Assembly (NCBI GenBank): GCA_050873765.1
Contig: JBNMJK010000018.1
Span: 1 to 38,711, forward strand
Reading direction: 5' to 3'
Source: Sodaliphilus sp050873765
GTDB lineage: Bacteria; Bacteroidota; Bacteroidia; Bacteroidales; Muribaculaceae
DNA: 38,711 nucleotides
Part shown: one piece after another, positions 32,446 to 38,711 of the stretch
How positions within the stretch are numbered: position 1 is the first letter of the stretch
How the letters are laid out: each line of letters begins with the position of its first letter
Program-made: the position numbers and the translations under genes
The notes under the pieces: generated by a model
The model's database searches: none
What the model was told of the DNA's origin: nothing
What the model saw: only the letters and a program-made list of their open reading frames with translations

Positions 32446-33729
32446 TTATGGCTGAGGCTTCATGGCTTCTGCAAGCACATACATGCTGCCGCCGATGTAG
32501 ATGAGGTCGGTGGCTGCGGCCGAGCGTATGGCGACCGATTTAGCTTCATCTACAGTGGCGAATGGCTTTCCGTGCAGGCCGTGTGTTGCAGCTTTTTTGC
32601 AGAGAACGTCGGCCTTCATTGCCCTTGGCGTTGCCGCTTGGGTGAAATAGTAGGTGGCGTGCTTGGGAAGCATGGCGAGCACATTGTCCACATCTTTATC
32701 AGCCATAAAGCCCATCACCATGTGCAGACTGGTGTAGCGCTCCTGCTTCAACTGGTCGGTGATGTAGGCAAAAGCCCCCACATTGTGGCCAGAATCGCAG
32801 ATGATGCGAGGATTGTGCCCAATGGTTTGCCATCGTCCAATCAGCCCGGTGTTTCCGATTACGTGAGCAAATCCTTCTGCCACAGCCTTGTCGCATATAT
32901 TGATGCCTAAACGCTTCAGCTCCGCAATAGCCACCAGCGCCGTGTTGCTGTTCTTGATTTGGTATTCACCGCCAAGCTCATTGATTAAAGTGCCATAGTC
33001 AAGGGTGCTGATCAAGCAGTGGCCGCTTTCGCACCGTCCGCTCGTAACTATCGGAGAGTCTTGTGCAAAAGTGATGGGCGCATTCATCGCCATAGCCTTT
33101 TGCTCAAACGTGGCGCGCACCTCGCCCTCGGCTTCACCAATCACCACAGGAGTGTTCTTTTTGATGATGCCAGCTTTTTCTGAGGCGATTTGTGCAAGCG
33201 TGTTCCCCAAAAATTGCGTATGGTCGAGGGATATGTTGGTGATGACGCTCAAAATTGGCGATATGATGTTGGTGCTGTCGAGCCGTCCGCCCAGTCCCAC
33301 TTCCACAACCGCAAAGTCAACTTGCCGCTTTTTAAAGTATTCAAATGCCATGGTGGAGGTGAGCTCAAAGAAAGAAGGGTGCCCCTTGTAGCCCGACTTC
33401 AGAAACTGCTCAGTGAAGTGAATCACATCTTCCTGGCCGATTTTCTCGCCATTCACCCGTATTCGTTCCCCAAAATCGACGATATGCGGCGAGGTGTAAA
33501 GCCCCACTTTATAGCCCTGTGCCTGAAGCACACTGGCAATGAGGTGGCTTGTGGAGCCTTTGCCATTCGTGCCAGCCACATGAATGCACCGGTAGGAGCG
33601 GTGAGGGTGTCCGGCCATCTGGTCGAGGTCGATGCTTGTTTGAAGTCCTGGCTTATAGCCAGCGCCCCCCTGACGCTCGAATGCAGGAAGCTGGTGAAAC
33701 AGAAAGTCTAAAGTGTCGTGATAGTTCAT
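32446..33729 (-). CDS. folC: Bifunctional dihydrofolate/folylpolyglutamate synthase
   Basis: 427 residues from the ATG at 33729 (MNYHDTLDFLFHQLP); a longer in-frame start would overlap the preceding chromate-transporter gene. The ATP loop HVAGTNGKGSTSHL is near residue 50, followed by SLDHTQFLG, the KxA-like motif EKAGIIK and the C-terminal ICDSGHNVGAF. It adds glutamate to dihydropteroate and folates. It is 7 bp downstream of the chromate-transporter pair on the same strand, so it is probably co-transcribed. Confidence 0.94.
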   Translation of the reverse strand: MNYHDTLDFLFHQLPAFERQGGAGYKPGLQTSIDLDQMAGHPHRSYRCIHVAGTNGKGSTSHLIASVLQAQGYKVGLYTSPHIVDFGERIRVNGEKIGQEDVIHFTEQFLKSGYKGHPSFFELTSTMAFEYFKKRQVDFAVVEVGLGGRLDSTNIISPILSVITNISLDHTQFLGNTLAQIASEKAGIIKKNTPVVIGEAEGEVRATFEQKAMAMNAPITFAQDSPIVTSGRCESGHCLISTLDYGTLINELGGEYQIKNSNTALVAIAELKRLGINICDKAVAEGFAHVIGNTGLIGRWQTIGHNPRIICDSGHNVGAFAYITDQLKQERYTSLHMVMGFMADKDVDNVLAMLPKHATYYFTQAATPRAMKADVLCKKAATHGLHGKPFATVDEAKSVAIRSAAATDLIYIGGSMYVLAEAMKPQP

Positions 33730-33736
33730 AAGCAGA

Positions 33737-34288
33737 TTAAAAAATGATGTAGCCGATAATTCCGGCGGCAATAATCACTAAGATAGGGTGGATTTTGGTG
33801 AAATAAACCGTGCCGAGCGAAGCCGCACAAATGGCCACACTCTTCACCACATCAATGGTGGTGGATCCAAAATTTTCCTCATTCATTAAAAGTAGCGCAG
33901 CCGAGGCAATCAGCCCCACCACCACAGGGCGAAGCCCCATAAACGATCCCTTAATGATGGCGCTCTCTTGATGCCGCGCAATGAAATGGCTGGCATAGAG
34001 CACTAAAATGAATGGTGGAAGCACCACGGTGAAGGTGGCCACGATAGAGCCGAGCACACTTCCAGTGGCCACGTAGCCAATGTAGGTGGCGCTATTGATG
34101 CCGATAGGGCCAGGTGTCATTTGTGAGATGGCTACAATGTCGGTGAAGGTCTGTGTGGTGATTTGCGGGCACCAGCTTTTCCCTACCACAAGGCCTTGAA
34201 TGAGCGAGAGCATGGCGTAGCCGCCACCGAAGCCAAACAGGCCAATTTGAATATATGCCCAGATTAGGCGCAGATAGGTGGTAATCAT
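33737..34288 (-). CDS. Chromate transporter (CHR) family, second half-protein
   Basis: 183 residues, highly hydrophobic with five to six membrane spans. The signature FGFGGGYAMLSLI is at the N-terminus, followed by AISQMTPGPIGINSATYIGY. It is a single CHR domain; such short proteins usually work as pairs equivalent to the two halves of ChrA. Its start overlaps the stop of the upstream gene by 4 bp. Substrate (chromate or another anion) is not determined by sequence. Confidence 0.88.
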   Translation of the reverse strand: MITTYLRLIWAYIQIGLFGFGGGYAMLSLIQGLVVGKSWCPQITTQTFTDIVAISQMTPGPIGINSATYIGYVATGSVLGSIVATFTVVLPPFILVLYASHFIARHQESAIIKGSFMGLRPVVVGLIASAALLLMNEENFGSTTIDVVKSVAICAASLGTVYFTKIHPILVIIAAGIIGYIIF

Positions 34289-34878
34289 ACGTTACCCTCC
34301 TTTCTTTTCTGCATTTGCTGGTGGCTGAAATAGAGATAGCCGCCGATGGCACCGAGAAAAATGAAAATCACAGGGTTGGAAACGACGGGCAAGCCCGAAT
34401 AGATGAGCAAAGCCACTGCCACCGGAATGATGACCGTCTTTAGGTTGATGCCAGCAGATTTTGCTGTGGTAATCACCGGGGCAATGATGAGCGCCACCAC
34501 CGCCGGGCGTATTCCTTTGAAAATGGCGGTGAGGGTAGGGTTGTTTTTGATGGTGTCGGGAGTGAGAAACATCGCTATCAACAGTATGATGATGAAAGAG
34601 GGGAGAATGGTGCCAAAGGCGGCGGCGAGGCTGCCTTTCACGCCTTTAAGTCTGTCGCCAATCACGGTGCTGATATTGACGGCAAAAATGCCAGGCATCG
34701 ACTGCGCGATGGCCAGCAGGTCGAGAAACTCCTCTTGCTTGATCCAGTGGTGCTTATCCACCACTTCACGCTGGATAATGGAAATCATAGCCCAGCCACC
34801 CCCGAAAGTGAAACTCCCGATTTTGAAAAAGGTGGTAAAAAGCTGATAATACGTGTTCTCTTTAATATTGATGCTCAT
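34285..34878 (-). CDS. Chromate transporter (CHR) family, first half-protein
   Basis: 197 residues. The CHR signature FTFGGGWAMISII is near residue 25 and AIAQSMPGIFAVNISTVIG follows. Membrane spans fill most of the chain, and the C-terminal tail is basic. Together with the overlapping gene downstream it forms a paired short-chain CHR transporter. A minus-strand TAATTTTG box lies 23-30 bp upstream (34901-34908). Confidence 0.88.
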   Translation of the reverse strand: MSINIKENTYYQLFTTFFKIGSFTFGGGWAMISIIQREVVDKHHWIKQEEFLDLLAIAQSMPGIFAVNISTVIGDRLKGVKGSLAAAFGTILPSFIIILLIAMFLTPDTIKNNPTLTAIFKGIRPAVVALIIAPVITTAKSAGINLKTVIIPVAVALLIYSGLPVVSNPVIFIFLGAIGGYLYFSHQQMQKRKEGNV

Positions 34879-34900
34879 AGCTCACAAATCATTTGACGTG

Positions 34901-34908
34901 CAAAATTA
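34901..34908 (-). promoter_or_regulatory. -7 box for the chromate-transporter/folC operon
   Basis: TAATTTTG on the minus strand; no clear -33. Confidence 0.5.
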
Positions 34909-34973
34909 CAGATAATTTTGTTAACATCGTTTTTTTCTGAAAGGTAGTTGATGATTTTTGAGGCAAAAATTCT

Positions 34974-34981
34974 TATCTTTG
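34974..34981 (+). promoter_or_regulatory. -7 box for the Omp85-like operon
   Basis: TATCTTTG, giving a ~180-nt leader before the ATG at 35171. A TTG with 23-nt spacing is the only upstream candidate. Confidence 0.5.
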
Positions 34982-35066
34982 CATCAATTTTGATTGTGAA
35001 AGAGCAAAATGCAGTGGGCATACATTGCTTTTTTGGGTTAGAATAATTAGTTATCGATAGTAATCT

Positions 35067-35169
35067 TAGCCACAAGCATTTTTTTATCAAAAAGAGGTTG
35101 ATGATTTGTGTGAATAAACACCATATTGCACAACTTGTGGCTACTGATACATTATATTTTATATCATAA
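35067..35169 (+). promoter_or_regulatory. Leader with a long-range hairpin and a possible 22-codon upstream ORF
   Basis: TAGCCACAAG (35067-35076) and CTTGTGGCTA (35134-35143) are perfect 10-bp inverted arms 57 nt apart. Between and through them runs a small ORF, ATG 35101 to TAA 35167-35169 (MICVNKHHIAQLVATDTLYF plus two residues). It ends one base before the ATG of the barrel gene. Together they could form an attenuator or translational-coupling element; function is unproven. Confidence 0.35.
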
Positions 35170-35170
35170 A

Positions 35171-36346
35171 ATGAAGCGTTTTGTCGTAGCACTGAGTTTC
35201 GTACTGATGATCGTGGGCATAGCAAAAGGGGCAGTTCTTGCTCCCGACACGGTTGTGTCCGCGCCTGCCGAAACCGCTGCAAAGGCACCGCACGCAGTCA
35301 AAAAATCGTTTGTGCACAAAGTGCTCGACTATCTCTCGATTGACGGAGGCGGATCATCGGAAAGCACCAATGCGTTCAGCATACTGGGTGGACCGCACTA
35401 CAATTCAGTGTCGGGGCTGGCCCTGTCGGTAGTGGGAGCCGCTTCGTTTCGCCTGCATGGGTGCGACAGCTTGAGTCAACTTTCAAACGCCCAGTGCTCA
35501 GCCACCTATACCACAAAAAATTTCTGGTCGCTGAATGTGACGAGCAACATATTGCTCCCCAACAAGGCAAGACTCATTGCCGACTTGGCTTTTGAGTATG
35601 AGCCGCTCTACTACTGGGGTATGGGCTACGAAAATGGCAACAATTCCGCCAACAAGACCATGCAGAAAAAGTATTTGGCAAAAATGGAAGCGGAATTGCT
35701 TTTCGACGTGTGCAAAGAGCTGCGCTTTGGACCGAAATTACAGTTCGACTATGTGAACAGCGACACCATAGCCAAGCCCGAACTGCTGAATGGCCAAGCC
35801 TTGGTGCTGCGCAATTACGGCTTTGGCTTTGCTGTGGAGTATGACACGCGCGATATGGTGACCGACGCAAAAAAAGGCTGCTATTTTCACCTTTCGCAAA
35901 GTTTCCGCCCTAAATTTCTGTGGAACCGCTATGCATTCTCCACCACCGACATTAAAGCGAATTACTATCGTGCGCTGTGGCGCGACTGCACACTCGCCCT
36001 CGATTTTTGGGCAATGTTTAACTTCGGCAACCCGTCGTGGGCAAAACTGGCCCTCTTGGGCGACACCCACCGCATGAGAGGCTATTATTTGGGCCGCTAT
36101 CGCGACAAGCACACCATCAATGCCCAAGTGGAGCTTCGGCAGCACATTTGGGGGCGGCATGGCATGGTGCTGTGGGCAGGCGCCGGCAATGTGTTCCATA
36201 ACGCCGACGGGTTCAAGCATATTTTGCCCAATTTTGGTATAGGTTATCGTTTTGCCTTTCGCAGGCGTATGAATATACGTTTCGACTACGGCTTTGGCAA
36301 GTCGGGACAAACAGGATTTATGTTTAGTTTAAATGAAGCATTTTAA
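35171..36346 (+). CDS. Outer-membrane beta-barrel protein, Omp85/BamA-like barrel without POTRA domains
   Basis: 391 residues from ATG 35171 (MKRFVVALSFVLMIVGIAKG, a signal peptide). From residue ~75 on there are alternating amphipathic strands. The C-terminal half has Omp85/D15-like features: EYDTRDMVTDAKKGCYF, the loop-6-like motif THRMRGYYLGRYRDKH, then QVELRQHIWGRHGMVLWAGAGN, FGIGYRF and a terminal phenylalanine (LNEAF). No POTRA repeats are seen, so it resembles the barrel of patatin-like or surface-antigen proteins rather than BamA itself. Its last 14 bp overlap the next gene, so both are translated from one mRNA. Confidence 0.75.
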   Translation: MKRFVVALSFVLMIVGIAKGAVLAPDTVVSAPAETAAKAPHAVKKSFVHKVLDYLSIDGGGSSESTNAFSILGGPHYNSVSGLALSVVGAASFRLHGCDSLSQLSNAQCSATYTTKNFWSLNVTSNILLPNKARLIADLAFEYEPLYYWGMGYENGNNSANKTMQKKYLAKMEAELLFDVCKELRFGPKLQFDYVNSDTIAKPELLNGQALVLRNYGFGFAVEYDTRDMVTDAKKGCYFHLSQSFRPKFLWNRYAFSTTDIKANYYRALWRDCTLALDFWAMFNFGNPSWAKLALLGDTHRMRGYYLGRYRDKHTINAQVELRQHIWGRHGMVLWAGAGNVFHNADGFKHILPNFGIGYRFAFRRRMNIRFDYGFGKSGQTGFMFSLNEAF

Positions 36347-38045
36347 TACAATATTTAGCATATTCAAGAGTCAGACCACCCTGTTTTGGACCTTTTTGGC
36401 AATGTTGATTTTGCCAAATGTGATGATGTTTTTCACCGAGTCCACGTCTATGATAGTGCGAGCGTCGAGTGTGGTGTTGCCCTTGGGGCTATACTGGCTG
36501 GCGTTCACCCTCAGTTCCAAGCCCGGAAAGATGTTCTGGTGGCTATTCTTCTTTGTGTTTGTAGATGCATTCCAAATTGTGCTGCTCTACCTCTATGGCG
36601 AATCGCCAATAGCGGTTGACATGTTTTTGAACGTGACTACCACCAACCCCACCGAAACCACAGAGCTGCTCTCCAACTTGCTGCCGGCTGTGCTGTTTGT
36701 GGTGGTGGTGTATGTGTCGGGCATAGTGCTGGCCATTGTGTCGATAATCAACAAAGAGAAACTGTCGGCGCAGTTTAGGCATTTTCAGCGCAAAGTGGCT
36801 TACGGCGTGACCGCTGTGGGCGTGGTGCTTGTGGGGCTGTCGTTTGCCGTGGATAAGAAATTCCAGTTTGAAGACGACATATTTCCTGTGAACGCCTGCT
36901 ATAACTTGGCCCTCTCGATCGACCGCGCCACAAAGACGCTTAACTACGACAAGAATGTGAAGGGATTCACCTACCATGCCACATGCACACACTCCGACAG
37001 CATTCCTGAGGTGTATGTGCTGATTATCGGTGAAACGGCACGTGCCGACAATTTTGGCATCTATGGCTATAAGCGCAACACCACACCGCTGTTGGGCGCC
37101 ATGGGAAAGGATATCGTGGCCTACTACGATGCCATCACCATGAGCAACACCACCCACAAGAGTGTGCCACTGCTGCTCACCCCAGTGGGAAGCGAGGACG
37201 ACTTCGACGGTGTGTATTACGAGAAAGGCATTGTCACAGCCTTCAAGGAAGCTGGATATGCCACGGCATTCTATAGCTGCCAGCGTCGCAATCACTCTAT
37301 CATCGACTTTTTGGGCAGTGAAGCTGATGATGTGAAATATTTAAAAGACAACCTCTCGATGATGGCTCAGCTCCCTGATGAGGCGCTTGTGGGCGAGTTG
37401 AAGAAAAGGTTGGCAAAGCACAAGAGTGGCAAGCTGTTTGTGCTGCTGCACTGCTATGGCTCCCACTTCAATTATTACGACCGTTATGAGCGTGATGGCG
37501 CATTCTATACGCCCGATGTGATACCATCGGCGAGCAAAAAATATCGCACCAATATGGTGAATGCCTACGACAATAGCATCAGGCATACCGACATACTGGT
37601 GGCTGATGTGATTGGCGCATTGAAAAAAACGGGTATGGCTTCGGCGGTGTGCTATGTGAGCGACCATGGTGAGGATATTTTTGACGATTCGCGCGAGCGT
37701 TTCCTTCACTCTTCACCCATACCCACTTATTATCAGCTGCGTGTGCCCTTCTTGATGTGGGCTTCCACACAATTTAAGGCCGCATACCCCGACAAGTGGC
37801 AAACTATCGTGGCAAACCAGAGAAAGCCTATAGCCACCAACCGCGTCACATTCCACACCATGCTTGACCTCGGTGGCGTGTCCACTCCAATGTTTAAAGC
37901 CGATGCCGCTGTGAGCAACAAGGCGTTTAAGCAGAAGCCACGCCTTTATGTGAACGACCACAATGAGTATCGCCCGCTCAATGATTGCGGACTGAAAGAA
38001 CTTGACGTGGAACAGTTTAAAGCCCACGGACTTCAATTTCCATAA
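36333..38045 (+). CDS. Inner-membrane phosphoethanolamine-transferase-like enzyme (alkaline-phosphatase/sulfatase fold)
   Basis: 570 residues. Four to five membrane helices occupy residues ~15-185, followed by a periplasmic catalytic domain. Motifs: VLIIGETARADNFGIYGY (metal-binding Glu), SNTTHKSVP with the candidate nucleophilic Thr273/Thr274, LHCYGSHFNYYDRY, and CYVSDHGEDIFDD (metal Asp-His). These are shared with EptA/CptA enzymes that add phosphoethanolamine to lipid A or core sugars. The exact acceptor is not determinable. It overlaps the barrel gene by 14 bp, an envelope-modification operon. Confidence 0.87.
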   Translation: MKHFNTIFSIFKSQTTLFWTFLAMLILPNVMMFFTESTSMIVRASSVVLPLGLYWLAFTLSSKPGKMFWWLFFFVFVDAFQIVLLYLYGESPIAVDMFLNVTTTNPTETTELLSNLLPAVLFVVVVYVSGIVLAIVSIINKEKLSAQFRHFQRKVAYGVTAVGVVLVGLSFAVDKKFQFEDDIFPVNACYNLALSIDRATKTLNYDKNVKGFTYHATCTHSDSIPEVYVLIIGETARADNFGIYGYKRNTTPLLGAMGKDIVAYYDAITMSNTTHKSVPLLLTPVGSEDDFDGVYYEKGIVTAFKEAGYATAFYSCQRRNHSIIDFLGSEADDVKYLKDNLSMMAQLPDEALVGELKKRLAKHKSGKLFVLLHCYGSHFNYYDRYERDGAFYTPDVIPSASKKYRTNMVNAYDNSIRHTDILVADVIGALKKTGMASAVCYVSDHGEDIFDDSRERFLHSSPIPTYYQLRVPFLMWASTQFKAAYPDKWQTIVANQRKPIATNRVTFHTMLDLGGVSTPMFKADAAVSNKAFKQKPRLYVNDHNEYRPLNDCGLKELDVEQFKAHGLQFP

Positions 38046-38057
38046 CATAACTTTTTA

Positions 38058-38660
38058 ATGATGAAGCAAAACGAAGAAATCATGTTGCGCCTTGCCACTG
38101 CGGCAGATGTGCCTTTTTTGGCTATGGTCATAGCTGAAGCTCTCGACGACGACATCATGGAGCAATATGAACGAGCAGGGAATCGCATACCTGAATCCCA
38201 GCGTGAGCGTATGGACACGATAGAAAGAGTGATAGCTTCGCCCGACACGCTCTACACATGGCATCATGGCACGATTGCCACCACTGCCGATGGCACGCCT
38301 GTCGGGGCGCTGGTGGCATATTCCGGCGACGACTATATGCAGCGCCGGGAGGTCACTTTCCGAATGTTCGCCTCTGTGATAGAGCAGTCGTTCGACCCTG
38401 CTTCGATGGACGCTGAGACGGAGCCAGGAGAATTCTACCTCGACAGCCTTGCCGTAATGCCATCACACCGAGGCAGGGGAGTGGCGCGTATTCTTTTAGA
38501 GAATGGCATCAAGATGGCGAAAGAGATGGGGCGCCCGGCAATTTTGGCTTGTTCTCCAGAAAATGTAGGAGCAAAGCGCCTGTACGAGTCGCTCGGTTTT
38601 CGCGACACACGCATCTATTCCTTGTTTGGCCATCCCTATTGGCGAATGATTCACGAATAG
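38058..38660 (+). CDS. GNAT-family N-acetyltransferase
   Basis: 200 residues. The acetyl-CoA binding loop is SHRGRGVARILLENGIKMAKE (about residues 136-156), preceded by the strand EFYLDSLAVMP, and it ends with the GNAT pattern NVGAKRLYESLGFRD. The acceptor is unknown. It starts 12 bp after the previous stop (ATG 38058 or 38061), in the same operon. Only 51 bases follow it, with no feature seen. Confidence 0.87.
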   Translation: MMKQNEEIMLRLATAADVPFLAMVIAEALDDDIMEQYERAGNRIPESQRERMDTIERVIASPDTLYTWHHGTIATTADGTPVGALVAYSGDDYMQRREVTFRMFASVIEQSFDPASMDAETEPGEFYLDSLAVMPSHRGRGVARILLENGIKMAKEMGRPAILACSPENVGAKRLYESLGFRDTRIYSLFGHPYWRMIHE

Positions 38661-38711
38661 CCAGAGAGGTGAAATACAATAAAGAAGCGGGCAATGCCAT
38701 TTGATTTGGCA

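Overview
The window looks like a Bacteroidales chromosome segment, probably of the Prevotellaceae/Muribaculaceae type. Evidence: many genes are preceded by the Bacteroidetes -7 box TAnnTTTG (often with TTTG 19-21 nt upstream), there are primary sigma factors lacking region 1.1, a type IX secretion (T9SS) type B sorting domain, a BspA-like leucine-rich repeat protein, and a type VI-B (Cas13b) CRISPR locus. The genus cannot be fixed from the sequence.

Layout. 1-3.7 kb: partial NhaC-type antiporter (-), a secreted LRR protein with a C-terminal dockerin-like pair (+), rarA (+). 3.7-7.4 kb: purL (-). 7.5-15.6 kb: an accessory island between the purL and uvrA promoters, bounded by inverted ~150-bp composite repeats (eight 7-nt units, a 32-bp motif, a C/A-rich tail). 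The left copy is interrupted by a 307-bp MITE-like element. Inside lie a two-repeat, one-spacer CRISPR array on the minus strand, a divergent cas13b broken by a single -1 frame change, then an ABC/AAA-type ATPase plus a small unknown protein framed by two identical 55-bp promoter-bearing direct repeats, and a T9SS-exported protein. 15.6-20 kb: uvrA, then a regulatory region full of TTTGCAAA/ACAAACAATTGTTTGT-like palindromes ahead of an HTH protein. 20.4-24.3 kb: pyrD-pyrK (-), and divergent secreted isochorismatase-like and HAD-family hydrolases. 24.4-28.2 kb: two tandem primary-type sigma factors and the periplasmic protease DegP/HtrA (all -). 28.8-31.4 kb: a lipoprotein serine protease (+) and a thioredoxin / MarR / C_GCAxxG_C_C redox operon (-). 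31.6-32.0 kb: RNase P RNA. 32-38.7 kb: ridA (+), a chromate-transporter pair with folC (-), then an Omp85-like barrel, a phosphoethanolamine-transferase-like enzyme and a GNAT acetyltransferase (+).

The most interesting part is the 7.5-15.6 kb island. The Cas13b pieces together carry both RxxxxH HEPN motifs, and joining the two frames gives a continuous ~1,119-residue protein. The array's orientation, judged by its repeat, agrees with a minus-strand TATCTTTG promoter between it and cas13b. The only spacer is itself a hairpin resembling a diverged repeat. No cas1, cas2, csx27 or csx28 is visible. The ATPase pair may be a second defence-type cassette gained by an event that duplicated a promoter.
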